Positions 1 through 7,289 of a DNA stretch of 64,000 bases are shown in pieces. The notes under the pieces are model-generated. The model worked only from the letters and a program-made list of their open reading frames with translations, ran no database searches and had not been told where the DNA came from. Within the stretch, counting starts at the first letter, position 1. Each line of letters opens with the position of its first letter. Position numbers and translations under genes: made by a program. This DNA is from an uncultured Ruminococcus sp. GTDB lineage: Bacteria > Bacillota > Clostridia > Oscillospirales > Acutalibacteraceae. The stretch covers positions 52,840 to 116,839 of the forward strand of contig CAJODM010000006.1 of assembly GCA_905233755.1 (NCBI GenBank). Direction: 5' to 3'.

Positions 1-1
1 C

Positions 2-379
2 TGCTATCATTTACGCTGGCTGCTGGAATGCGAAGCAAAAAAAGTCAAAACCTCCGATACGGTAAGGTTTGTCGGCGGCGGATCGCTGTCGCCGGTTATC
101 TGCCAGATGCTCGCCGATATCACCGGAAGAACGATAGAAACCGTTGATAACGCTCAAAAGGTAGGCGCCATGGGAGCCGCCATTGTCGCGGCGGCCGGGC
201 TGACCGGAGAGGACGCAAATGACCTTTCGCGGCGGATCGTTACAGCCAACCGCACCTACCTGCCTGAATCGAAAAATCATGGGATTTACGAGCGCAACTA
301 CGCCGTTTTCAAAAAGCTGTATAAATCCAACGCCGCGCACTTCAAAACGTTGAATTCTAAAATAGGAGAAGCGGAATAA
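2..379 (+). CDS. FGGY-family carbohydrate kinase (xylulokinase-like), 5' end cut by window
   Basis: This is the C-terminal ~125 residues of a sugar kinase; the reading frame is open from the window edge to the TAA at 377-379. The FGGY C-terminal signature is visible: FVGGGSLSP (substrate and nucleotide-lobe glycine loop), then the helix QMLADITGR and the segment VGAMGAAIVAAAG. This family phosphorylates pentoses or other polyols with ATP in the cytoplasm. Xylulokinase is the best guess from the tail, but other FGGY kinases end similarly. Its base composition is lower in G+C than the genes after 2 kb. Confidence 0.8.
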   Translation, partial: CYHLRWLLECEAKKVKTSDTVRFVGGGSLSPVICQMLADITGRTIETVDNAQKVGAMGAAIVAAAGLTGEDANDLSRRIVTANRTYLPESKNHGIYERNYAVFKKLYKSNAAHFKTLNSKIGEAE

Positions 380-592
380 AATATGAATTGATCAGAGTCG
401 TCAGATTTCCTCCTTTTCTCTATTTCTGTCGACGCTGTTGAAATTTTTTCGTTTGCTCTGCCAAACGCCTTTACGACCTTGCCTTACCGGGGCAAAAATC
501 TGATTGCGTTGATTCTGTCGATGATTTGCAACTTCATATTGTATAGACGTTATATTGCATAATAAAATAACACAAACAGGAGGAAGAATCAA

Positions 593-898
593 ATGGATCT
601 GAAATTGACAACAAATAATGATGGCGCAGCCCTTACCGTAGCTCTGAACGGAGAACTTAATACGTTTACTGCGCCGGACCTGAAGACTGTTTTGGAGGAA
701 AAACTTGCTGAAACAGACGCTTTGTATCTGGATTTTGCAGGGTGCGACTCTGTTTCATCCGCGGGCCTTCGCGTTCTTCTCAATACGTTCAAGAAAATGA
801 GAGCGAAAAAGGGCACGATGGAATTTATGAACATCGGTCCGAATTTTTCCGAGGTATTGAACATCACGGGGCTTGACGTCGTGTTCAATCTCAAGTGA
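593..898 (+). CDS. STAS-domain protein (anti-sigma factor antagonist type)
   Basis: A 101-residue single-domain protein. The core DFAGCDSVSSAGLRVLL (about residues 47-63) matches the STAS phosphorylation loop, with the acceptor serine in SSAG. Family members (SpoIIAA/RsbV type) bind anti-sigma kinases and are switched by phosphorylation. A strong AGGAGGAA site lies just upstream of the ATG. No anti-sigma kinase gene is adjacent; the neighbours are a sugar kinase and a HAD phosphatase, so the partner must lie elsewhere. DNA here is A+T-richer than the bulk of the window. Confidence 0.8.
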   Translation: MDLKLTTNNDGAALTVALNGELNTFTAPDLKTVLEEKLAETDALYLDFAGCDSVSSAGLRVLLNTFKKMRAKKGTMEFMNIGPNFSEVLNITGLDVVFNLK

Positions 899-923
899 GA
901 GGTGATTTACTGAAGGTCAGACT

Positions 924-1550
924 ATGAACGTATATGATTTTGATGGGACAATCTATCACCCGGACTGTGCGATAAGCTTTGCGCTTTGGTGCATGAATCG
1001 GCACCCTTCTTTATGGTTCACGTTTTTCCCGAAGGCGCTGAAAAGCATGATCGGGCACAAACTCGGGAAGGTGCCGCGCTATGTGATGGAACGCACGTTT
1101 TTCAGCTTTCTTTGCAAGGTCGACGACTTCGACGAGCAAATAGAGAAATTTTGGGACAAGCATGAAAAGCGGATCTCCGCTTGGTATCTTGCGCAGAAAA
1201 AATCGGACGATCTTATTATCAGCGCTTCCCCGAAGTGTATCATCGAACCTATCACCAAAAGACTCGGCGTGAATTGTATAGCGTCCGATTACGATCGGGA
1301 GGTCGGTGCATTCGTTGACAACCTGATGTACGCACGAGAAAAAGCTGCGTATATTTTCGACCAGGGGTTCCCGGAAATTGAGAATTTTTATTCAGATTCC
1401 CTTGCGGACACGCCGATGGCGCTTTGCGCTGAAAAAGCGCACCTTATCACCGACAAAGCGCAGAAGGTGAATGACTGGCCAAAACTTGACGTTGCAACGT
1501 TGAAGAAGGTGCATGAAAAGATCGAAACGGGTTGGTCGGTTCACCTATAA
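924..1550 (+). CDS. HAD superfamily phosphatase (HAD-IB-like)
   Basis: A 208-residue protein opening with MNVYDFDGTIYHPD, the HAD motif I with nucleophile and acid/base aspartates (D5 and D7). Motif II is likely the serine in LIISASPKC near residue 100. The acidic end FYSDSLADTPM (about residues 153-163) fits motif IV. The all-helical cap between motifs I and II suggests the phosphoserine phosphatase-like HAD-IB group, as in similar proteins annotated as phosphatidylglycerophosphatase-like or HAD-IB hydrolases. The substrate cannot be told. The gene starts 25 bp after the STAS gene and may share its transcript. Confidence 0.75.
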   Translation: MNVYDFDGTIYHPDCAISFALWCMNRHPSLWFTFFPKALKSMIGHKLGKVPRYVMERTFFSFLCKVDDFDEQIEKFWDKHEKRISAWYLAQKKSDDLIISASPKCIIEPITKRLGVNCIASDYDREVGAFVDNLMYAREKAAYIFDQGFPEIENFYSDSLADTPMALCAEKAHLITDKAQKVNDWPKLDVATLKKVHEKIETGWSVHL

Positions 1551-1935
1551 TCAGTCCGTTAAACCGGATAACTCATCGCTATCGTACACGATGCGCACAT
1601 CGACTGCAACTCAATAATGGCTTTTGCGCTATATCGGCTGTTTCATATAATGGATTTATAGTGCCCGCCCAGTAGCGCACTTGATGTGTGCACGGGCGAT
1701 GGCTATACGAAAATTGCGTGCCGAAGGCACGATTTTCTTGTCAAGATAATTTGATATGCGAAAAGTAGTTCTTTCGATGGGTGTATGTACTTATACTTAT
1801 TTTCAATAGAAACTCGACATTCTTATCGGTCTGATTTCCGCTATACTTCGTTATCGGTCTTGACAGGCGCCAGCCTGCCTGCACTTTCTGCACCGATCAT
1901 TTATGGAAGGAGTTCTCATAGAGTTAAAAATCCAT
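1551..1935. other. Gene-free, lower-GC intergenic stretch
   Basis: About 385 bp with no credible coding frame. It holds one terminator-like hairpin (1710-1738) after the HAD gene and ends at a sigma-A promoter (1936-1964). It marks the boundary between the lower-GC left end and the high-GC remainder of the window. Confidence 0.6.
1710..1738 (+). terminator. Rho-independent terminator after HAD gene
   Basis: Hairpin CGTGCC-GAA-GGCACG with flanking AAAAT and ATTTTCTT. It lies about 160 bp downstream of the phosphatase stop. Confidence 0.6.
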
Positions 1936-1964
1936 TTGACGGATGCGGTGTTTTTTGATATGAT
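1936..1964 (+). promoter_or_regulatory. Sigma-A promoter for the metal permease gene
   Basis: TTGACG (1936-1941), 17-nt spacer, TATGAT (1959-1964). The predicted transcription start is near 1971, about 25 nt before the ATG at 1996. Because it lies inside the longest possible frame, it argues for the later start codon. Confidence 0.75.
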
Positions 1965-1995
1965 AATAGCCGAATATGGGACAAGGGATGTAACT

Positions 1996-2853
1996 ATGTC
2001 AGTTTTCTTAGGATTGCTATGGGAGACGGTCGTCGACTGTCTGAAGATGCTGCCGATCCTGTTCCTCGCGTATCTGCTGATGGAATTCATTGAGCGCAAG
2101 GCGGGTGAGCGGCTCAACCGGATCGTCGCGGGCGTCGGATATGCGGGGCCTGCCCTCGGCGGGCTGCTGGGCGCGGTTCCTCAGTGTGGGTTTTCGGGCG
2201 CGATAGCGGGATTCTATGCCGCCGGTATCGTGACGCTCGGCACCCTGCTCTCGGTATTCCTGTCGACCAGCGACGAGATGCTGCCGATCCTCCTGTCGTC
2301 GCGCATCCCGATCGCCGAGATCTTCAAGATCCTGCTGCTGAAGGTCGCCGGCGGGATAGCGGCGGGCTTTATGATTGATATCGTGCTGCGGCTGCTGCGC
2401 CGTCAGCGTTATACCGACAGCGAGCATATCCACGATTTTTGTGAGCAGGAGCACTGTGACTGTGAGGAGAGCATCTTTGTCTCGGCGATCCGCCATACGC
2501 TGAAGGTGATGGCGCTGATCTTTGCGGTATCGCTCCTGTTGAACATCCTCTTCGAGCTATGGGGGACAGAGGCGCTGCGATCTGTCGTGACATCGGTGCC
2601 GGTAGTGGGCGAGATGGTGCTCGCGCTGATCGGGCTGATCCCCAACTGCTCGGCGTCGGTGCTGATCACTAACCTCTATGTCGAGAACGTCATCACCGCG
2701 TCCCAGCTTATCGCGGGGCTGATGGCGAACGCCGGCGTCGGGCTGGTGGTGCTCTTCCGGCTGAACAAGCGCATGAAGGAGAATTTCGGCATCGTCCTGC
2801 TGCTATATGTCTGTGCGGTATTGCTCGGGCTGCTGGTCGGCTTGATCTGGTAA
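1996..2853 (+). CDS. Putative 10-TM heavy-metal/arsenic efflux permease (ArsP_2-like)
   Basis: A 285-residue integral membrane protein. An upstream in-frame ATG at 1903 exists, but the promoter at 1936-1964 lies between, so ATG 1996 is preferred. The two halves carry related motifs, LGAVPQCGFSG (first half) and IGLIPNCSASV (second half). Such paired P-x-C loops are typical of the ArsP/DUF2899 family. The central loop between them is cytosolic and rich in Cys, His and acidic residues (HIHDFCEQEHCDCEES), a likely metal-sensing or chelating loop. Substrate is unproven; arsenicals or divalent metals are candidates. Confidence 0.75.
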   Translation: MSVFLGLLWETVVDCLKMLPILFLAYLLMEFIERKAGERLNRIVAGVGYAGPALGGLLGAVPQCGFSGAIAGFYAAGIVTLGTLLSVFLSTSDEMLPILLSSRIPIAEIFKILLLKVAGGIAAGFMIDIVLRLLRRQRYTDSEHIHDFCEQEHCDCEESIFVSAIRHTLKVMALIFAVSLLLNILFELWGTEALRSVVTSVPVVGEMVLALIGLIPNCSASVLITNLYVENVITASQLIAGLMANAGVGLVVLFRLNKRMKENFGIVLLLYVCAVLLGLLVGLIW

Positions 2854-2954
2854 GTTCACGTTCTCGCCGCTTTGAGCGGAAAAGTGCTTTACTTTCGCGC
2901 TTTATTGTGTTAAGATAATACTGTTATCGTAATTATATCAAGGAAGTGTCTGCT

Positions 2955-3248
2955 GTGTCTGCAAAACCGAATGTAGAATTTACCCATGATCTGTACCGCG
3001 CGATCCTCACGCTCGAGACCGAGGAGGAGTGCGAGGCGTTCTTCCGCGATTTGTGCACCATCCCCGAGCTCAAGGCGCTGTCCCAGCGGTTCGCGGTTGC
3101 CATGATGCTAGATAAGAACATGGTATATAACAAGATTGTCGAGGCGACGGGCGCGTCTACCGCGACCATCAGCCGTGTCAAACGGTCGCTCGACTATGAG
3201 AATGCCGGCGGTTATACCCTCGTGTTCGACCGCCTGAAGGACGAATGA
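2955..3248 (+). CDS. yerC: YerC/TrpR-like DNA-binding protein
   Basis: A ~97-residue protein with a TrpR-type helix-turn-helix: ELKALSQRFAVAMML followed by IVEATGASTATISRVKR. This is the YerC/YecD family, a TrpR-superfamily regulator of unknown effector in Bacillota. Two GTG codons are possible (2946, 2955); the AGGAAG site at 2941-2946 is correctly spaced only for GTG 2955. The stop overlaps the start of the next gene (ATGA), so it is co-translated with the methyltransferase. Confidence 0.8.
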   Translation: MSAKPNVEFTHDLYRAILTLETEEECEAFFRDLCTIPELKALSQRFAVAMMLDKNMVYNKIVEATGASTATISRVKRSLDYENAGGYTLVFDRLKDE

Positions 3249-3985
3249 GCGGATACAGCGCCTTCTCGCGCTTCTATGACGCGTTGACGTTCAACGCGGG
3301 CTATGCCGAGCGCGCCGATTATATCGAACGTATGATGAGAGAGCTCCGTCATGATATGGGGCTTTCTCTTGATTTAGCGTGCGGAACGGGTTCGCTGACC
3401 TGTGAGCTGGCCGCGCGCGGGGCGGATATCTATGGGATCGACGCGTCGCCCGATATGCTCAGCGAGGCGATGAACAAGGCGCAGGACAACGGTCTCCCCA
3501 TCCTTTTTCTGTGCCAGCGGATGCAGGATATCGACCTGTACGGTACGATCGATACCTGTCTGTGTACCCTCGACAGCATCAACCACCTTACCGATCTGCG
3601 CGACGTCAAGAGGACGTTCGAGCGGGTATCGCTGTTCATGAACCCGGGCGGGGTGTTCCTGTTCGATGTCAACACCGTGTACAAGCACCGCCATGTCCTC
3701 GGCGACAACACCTTTGTCTATGATACGAGCGATGTGTTCTGTGTGTGGCAAAATTCTCTGAAAGAAAATAACATCATCCAGATGGAGCTCGAGCTGTTCG
3801 AGCGCGACGGAGGCGTCTATCGCCGTTATACCGAGCATATCCGCGAGCGCGCCTATGAGATCGGCGAGCTGACGGACGCGCTGACGGCGGCGGGGTTTTC
3901 TGATATTCGGGTATATGACGACATGACCTTTGCGCCGCTTCTAAACGACAGCGAGCGCGCGGTCATCACCGCGAGAAAGAAGTGA
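3245..3985 (+). CDS. Class I SAM-dependent methyltransferase
   Basis: A 246-residue methyltransferase with SAM-binding motif I LDLACGTGSLTCEL (about residues 42-55), the acidic motif II YGIDASPDML and a motif with CLCTLDSINHL in the catalytic region. Family members methylate small molecules, tRNA or proteins; the substrate is not evident. It overlaps yerC by 4 nt and is followed 6 nt later by hslO, forming a three-gene operon. An A+T-rich island of the recurrent ATTCT...AGAA type sits at 3752-3769. Confidence 0.8.
   Translation: MSGYSAFSRFYDALTFNAGYAERADYIERMMRELRHDMGLSLDLACGTGSLTCELAARGADIYGIDASPDMLSEAMNKAQDNGLPILFLCQRMQDIDLYGTIDTCLCTLDSINHLTDLRDVKRTFERVSLFMNPGGVFLFDVNTVYKHRHVLGDNTFVYDTSDVFCVWQNSLKENNIIQMELELFERDGGVYRRYTEHIRERAYEIGELTDALTAAGFSDIRVYDDMTFAPLLNDSERAVITARKK
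3752..3769 (+). repeat. AT-rich coding island, 18-nt family
   Basis: AATTCTCTGAAAGAAAAT inside a GC-rich methyltransferase gene. It matches the 18-mers at 16880 and 56648 at nearly all positions (consensus RATTCTNTRAAAGAAAAW). It encodes NSLKEN with A/T-ending codons unlike the surrounding codons. Confidence 0.6.
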
Positions 3986-3991
3986 GAGAGT

Positions 3992-4867
3992 ATGGACAAG
4001 ATCATCCGATGTATCACCGATGACGGCGCCGTGATGGTGTCTGCGATCGATTCGACCGACATCGTCTACAAGGCGAGTGTGATCCACGGCCTTTCTCCGG
4101 TCGCGTCCGCCGCGCTGGGTCGACTGCTGTCGGCAGCATCGATGATGGGCGCCCAGCTCAAGAGCAGCCGCTCGTCGGTGAATATCCAGTTCGACGGCGA
4201 CGGCCCGCTCTGCACCGTGATGGCGGTAGCCGATTCGTCCGGCAACGTCAAGGGATATGTCGGGAACCCATCGTGTCCCACCACCCGCTATGACAGCGGC
4301 AAGCTGAACGTCGCCGCCGCGGTAGGGCAGGGGACGCTGAGCGTGATGAAGGACTTCGGCGAGGGCGAGCCATATATCGGCAAGGTACCGATCATTTCCG
4401 GCGAGATCGCCGAGGATATCACCTCCTACTATGCTTCCTCCGAGCAGATTCCCACTGTATGCGCGCTGGGGGTGCTGGCTGATAAAGAGGACGGCCAGGT
4501 GCTCCTGTCGGGCGGGCTGTTGATCCAGCTGCTGCCGGGCGCTGACGACAGCACCATCGACCGGATCGAGTCGAACGTCGCCTCCCTCGACTCGGTGACG
4601 ACGATGCTTGCCAAGGGCATGTCCGCGCTCGATATGTGCCACGCCGCGCTTGACGGGTTTTCGGTCGAGGTGCTCGACGAGTTCGAGGTCAAGTATGTCT
4701 GCGGCTGCTCCAAGGAGAAGATCGAGGGGCTGATCGCGAACATGCCCGTATCAGAGATACAGGCGATGATCGACGAGGATCACGGGGCAGAGGCGTCCTG
4801 CCGCTTCTGTAACCGCCGATACACCTTCCATGAATCGGAGCTGCGTGCAATCCTGCGGAAAAAATAA
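3992..4867 (+). CDS. hslO: Redox-regulated chaperone Hsp33
   Basis: A 291-residue cytosolic holdase. The zinc-binding redox switch is intact: C237-G-C239 and C270-R-F-C273 in the C-terminal domain. On oxidation the cysteines form disulfides, zinc is released and the chaperone binds unfolding proteins. The N-terminal body (TDDGAVMVSAIDST, GNVKGYVGNP) is typical of Hsp33. It is the last gene of the yerC operon. Its length is normal for the family. Confidence 0.95.
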   Translation: MDKIIRCITDDGAVMVSAIDSTDIVYKASVIHGLSPVASAALGRLLSAASMMGAQLKSSRSSVNIQFDGDGPLCTVMAVADSSGNVKGYVGNPSCPTTRYDSGKLNVAAAVGQGTLSVMKDFGEGEPYIGKVPIISGEIAEDITSYYASSEQIPTVCALGVLADKEDGQVLLSGGLLIQLLPGADDSTIDRIESNVASLDSVTTMLAKGMSALDMCHAALDGFSVEVLDEFEVKYVCGCSKEKIEGLIANMPVSEIQAMIDEDHGAEASCRFCNRRYTFHESELRAILRKK

Positions 4868-4887
4868 TCAAAATTATTCTAAACCCC

Positions 4888-4916
4888 TTGACATTTGTGA
4901 TGAAATCATGTATTAT
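4888..4916 (+). promoter_or_regulatory. Promoter of the tRNA cluster
   Basis: TTGACA (4888-4893), 17-nt spacer, TATTAT (4911-4916). It is about 32 bp upstream of tRNA-Val. Confidence 0.75.
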
Positions 4917-4947
4917 AATTTAGTCGCAAAAAAGAGGCGAACGGTTG

Positions 4948-5023
4948 GGGAGCATAGCTCAGCTGGGAGAGCACCTGCCTTACAAGCAGGGGGTCACAGG
5001 TTCGAGCCCTGTTGTTCCCACCA
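4948..5023 (+). tRNA. tRNA-Val (TAC)
   Basis: Complete cloverleaf: GGGAGCA acceptor pairs with TGTTCCC; anticodon TAC at 4981-4983 in loop CTTACAA; discriminator A and encoded CCA. First of five tRNAs in one orientation. Confidence 0.95.
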
Positions 5024-5029
5024 TTATAC

Positions 5030-5106
5030 GGCCCGGTAGTTCAGTTGGTTAGAACGCTAGCCTGTCACGCTAGAGGTCGACGGTTCGAGCCCGTTCCGGG
5101 TCGCCA
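5030..5106 (+). tRNA. tRNA-Asp (GTC)
   Basis: Acceptor GGCCCGG/CCGGGTC, anticodon stem CTAGC/GCTAG with loop CTGTCAC (GTC at 5064-5066), discriminator G, encoded CCA. Confidence 0.95.
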
Positions 5107-5111
5107 CTTTT

Positions 5112-5180
5112 GCCTCTGTAGCTCAGAGCAGGGGACTGAAAATCCCCGTGTCGATGGTTCGATTCCGTCCGGAGGCACCA
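5112..5180 (+). tRNA. tRNA-Phe (GAA) with deleted D-loop
   Basis: The acceptor (GCCTCTG/CGGAGGC), anticodon stem-loop (GGGGA-CTGAAAA-TCCCC, GAA at 5138-5140), T-arm and encoded CCA are all normal. The D-arm reads GCTC-A-GAGC, a one-nucleotide loop that cannot form. The gene is 69 nt instead of about 76, consistent with a 7-nt loss from the usual D-loop with its conserved GG. It is either a defective gene, a real D-armless tRNA, or a sequencing or assembly deletion. Confidence 0.8.
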
Positions 5181-5186
5181 ATATTT

Positions 5187-5262
5187 GCGGATGTAGCTCA
5201 TCTGGTAGAGCGCCACCTTGCCAAGGTGGAGGTAGCGGGTTCGAGCCCCGTCATCCGCTCCA
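5187..5262 (+). tRNA. tRNA-Gly (GCC)
   Basis: Acceptor GCGGATG/CATCCGC, anticodon stem CCACC/GGTGG with loop TTGCCAA (GCC at 5220-5222), discriminator T, encoded CCA. Confidence 0.95.
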
Positions 5263-5270
5263 TAGACGTT

Positions 5271-5304
5271 AAAAGGGCTTAAACACTTCGCTTAAGTCCT
5301 TTTT
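5271..5304 (+). terminator. Terminator inside the tRNA cluster
   Basis: Stem AAAAGGGCTTAA with TTAAGTCCTTTT (one G-U pair) followed by T residues. It lies between tRNA-Gly and tRNA-Cys, so tRNA-Cys depends on read-through or its own start. Confidence 0.65.
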
Positions 5305-5314
5305 GAATAGATAC

Positions 5315-5389
5315 GGTGACATAGCCAAGTGGTAAGGCCAGGGTCTGCAAAACCCTCATTCCCCGGTTCAAATCCGGGTGTCACCTCCA
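5315..5389 (+). tRNA. tRNA-Cys (GCA)
   Basis: Acceptor GGTGACA/TGTCACC, anticodon loop CTGCAAA (GCA at 5347-5349), discriminator T, encoded CCA. Confidence 0.95.
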
Positions 5390-5392
5390 CCG

Positions 5393-5429
5393 AAGAACGC
5401 CTCATTTGTGTGTCAAATGGGGCGTTCTT
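5393..5429 (+). terminator. Strong hairpin ending the tRNA cluster
   Basis: AAGAACGCCTCATTTG pairs with CAAATGGGGCGTTCTT around a short loop. There is no real T-run after it, so termination may be imperfect or it may act as an end-protecting hairpin. Confidence 0.5.
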
Positions 5430-5459
5430 GAATCTAGTGTGCAGTAAAGTACAGGGGGT

Positions 5460-5951
5460 ATGATGATGCAGCCGCAGCAGCTTGTCCATCCTTTTCCGCC
5501 GCTGTTCGACCGCGAGTCGCGCGTGCTGATCCTCGGGTCGTTCCCGTCGGTAAAGTCGCGTGAGCAGATGTTCTTCTACGGCCATCCGCAGAACCGGTTC
5601 TGGCGTGTGATCGCGCGGCTCTATGATGCTCCCGAGCCGACCGATATCGAACAGAAGACGCACCTGATCCTCTCGCATCACCTTTCGCTGTGGGACAGCA
5701 TCCGTTCGTGTACCATCGTCGGATCGTCCGACAGCTCGGTGCGCGATGTCACGCCCAACGATCTGTCCGTCATCCTCGACCACAGCCGCGTGGAGCGGAT
5801 CTTCTGTAACGGTGCGCTGTCGCACCGTATGTATCATCGGTATATCGAACCCATCATCGGGATCCCGGCGGTGAAGCTGCCGTCCACCAGCCCTGCGAAC
5901 GCGTCGTACTCGCTCGAGCGGCTCGTGCGCGAGTGGCGGGTGATTCTGTAA
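5460..5951 (+). CDS. DNA-deoxyinosine (hypoxanthine) glycosylase, uracil-DNA glycosylase superfamily
   Basis: A 163-residue protein with the superfamily motif 1 as LILGSFPSV near residue 24 and motif 2 region LPSTSPANAS near residue 140. The segment YGHPQNRFWRV is typical of the single-domain deoxyinosine-glycosylase branch rather than classical Ung. It would remove deaminated purines to start base-excision repair. Three consecutive ATG codons (5460, 5463, 5466) follow an AGGGGG site; the last gives the best spacing, so the start may be 6 nt later. Confidence 0.75.
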   Translation: MMMQPQQLVHPFPPLFDRESRVLILGSFPSVKSREQMFFYGHPQNRFWRVIARLYDAPEPTDIEQKTHLILSHHLSLWDSIRSCTIVGSSDSSVRDVTPNDLSVILDHSRVERIFCNGALSHRMYHRYIEPIIGIPAVKLPSTSPANASYSLERLVREWRVIL

Positions 5952-5966
5952 TAGTAGGAGAGAGTC

Positions 5967-7076
5967 ATGAACTTTGTCGCACCGTGCCTGTTAGGGCTCG
6001 AGGGGCTGCTCGCAAACGAGCTGAGATACTGCGGGATCACCGATGTCCGCGCCGAGAACGGCAGGGTGCTGTTCTCCGGTGACGAGCGCACTATGGCGCG
6101 CTCGAACATCTGCTCTCGCATGGCACAGCGGGTGATGATCCTGCTTTCTGAGTTTTCGGCGACCGACTTCGACGCTCTCTTTGAGGGGGTGAAGGCGATC
6201 GACTGGCACCGGTATATCGGTGTGACAGATGCGTTCCCCGTTGTCGGCAGCAGCGTGTCATCGCGCCTAAGCTCTGTTCCAGCATGCCAGAAGATCATCA
6301 AGAAGGCCGTTGTCGAGCAGCTGACACAGCACTACGGTGTGAGCTGGTTCGATGAGACCGGTGTACAGATGCGCATCCGGTTTCTCCTTCTGCGGGATCG
6401 CGTCAGCATCATGCTCGACACCTCGGGCGAGCCGCTCCACAAGCGCGGCTACCGCGCCGCATCCAACATGGCGCCCATCCGCGAGACGCTCGCCGCGGCG
6501 CTCGTTGAGCTGTCGCGCGTGCGGTCGAACCATACCGTCATCGACCCCTTCTGTGGCAGCGGCACGATCCTCATCGAGAGCGCAATGAAGGCGATGCACA
6601 TCATGCCCGGGGTGTCGCGGCGGTTTGCTTTCGAGGATTTTCCATGGATGAACGCCGCTGTGACCGATAAGGAGCGCGAGCGCGCCCGCGCGGGAGAGGA
6701 TCGCGACGCCGACTTTCTTGCCTATGGCTATGATATCGACGAGGATGCGCTCATCCTCGCCTCAGAGAACGCGCGGATCGCCGGCGTAGGGGAGAAGATT
6801 AAATTCGATAGAAGAAATATAACCGATTATACCGATACCCTGTCCTATGCCACCGTCATCACGAACCCGCCCTATGGCGAGCGGATGCTGGATATCGAAT
6901 CGGCGCGTGATCTGTACCGCGTGATGGGGCGGGTGTTCGAGCGAAAGCCGCACCATTCCTATACGATCATCTCGCCCGACGAGCGGTTCGAGGAGCTGTT
7001 CGGCCGTCCCGCCGACCGCCGTCGAAAGCTCTATAACGGGATGTTGAAGTGTCAGGTGTATATGTACTATCGCTAA
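5967..7076 (+). CDS. THUMP-domain class I rRNA/tRNA guanine-N2 methyltransferase (YpsC/RlmL-like)
   Basis: A 369-residue RNA methyltransferase. An N-terminal RNA-binding THUMP-like region (about residues 1-150) precedes a Rossmann domain with DPFCGSGTILIES (SAM site, near residue 192) and the catalytic motif TNPPYGER (near residue 298), the N-P-P-Y signature for exocyclic amino methylation. RlmL/YpsC family members modify guanine N2 in 23S rRNA. The gene is 15 bp after the glycosylase and likely co-transcribed. A recurrent AT-rich island lies near 6797-6823. Confidence 0.85.
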   Translation: MNFVAPCLLGLEGLLANELRYCGITDVRAENGRVLFSGDERTMARSNICSRMAQRVMILLSEFSATDFDALFEGVKAIDWHRYIGVTDAFPVVGSSVSSRLSSVPACQKIIKKAVVEQLTQHYGVSWFDETGVQMRIRFLLLRDRVSIMLDTSGEPLHKRGYRAASNMAPIRETLAAALVELSRVRSNHTVIDPFCGSGTILIESAMKAMHIMPGVSRRFAFEDFPWMNAAVTDKERERARAGEDRDADFLAYGYDIDEDALILASENARIAGVGEKIKFDRRNITDYTDTLSYATVITNPPYGERMLDIESARDLYRVMGRVFERKPHHSYTIISPDERFEELFGRPADRRRKLYNGMLKCQVYMYYR

Positions 7077-7082
7077 CGGCTA

Positions 7083-7111
7083 TTGACATCATTCGACAAA
7101 TCCGATATAAT
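7083..7111 (+). promoter_or_regulatory. Perfect consensus sigma-A promoter of metK leader
   Basis: TTGACA (7083-7088), 17-nt spacer, TATAAT (7106-7111). It drives the SAM riboswitch and metK. Confidence 0.9.
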
Positions 7112-7130
7112 AGAGAAAACTGAACATACC

Positions 7131-7224
7131 ACTTATCAAGAGCGACTGAGGGACAGGCCCTGTGACGTCCGGCAACCTGCATGAGGCAAGGTGCTAATTC
7201 CTGCGGTATCACCGAGAGATGAGT
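7131..7224 (+). promoter_or_regulatory. SAM-I riboswitch (S-box)
   Basis: The conserved S-box core is present: CTTATCAAGAGCG at the 5' side, GAGGGAC and GTCCGGCAACC, AAGGTGCTAATTCCTGC, then GAGAGATGAG closing P1. It is followed at once by an intrinsic terminator (7230-7258) and then metK. High SAM should stabilise the aptamer and allow termination, lowering SAM synthetase expression. Confidence 0.93.
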
Positions 7225-7229
7225 TATGC

Positions 7230-7258
7230 GGCTCCGACTGATACTGTCGGAGCTTTTT
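7230..7258 (+). terminator. SAM-riboswitch-controlled terminator
   Basis: GGCTCCGAC ... GTCGGAGC followed by TTTTT, the expression platform between the S-box and metK. Confidence 0.88.
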
Positions 7259-7289
7259 AGTTGGTATGGTATTCTAGGGGAGAGAGACT

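Noticed and set aside
2905..2930. Promoter for yerC (TTGTGT, TATCGT)
   Set aside because: Spacing of 14 nt is too short; no convincing match.
5012..5272. 86-residue frame over the tRNA genes
   Set aside because: It lies in tRNA genes; the amino acid pattern is the usual tRNA shadow.
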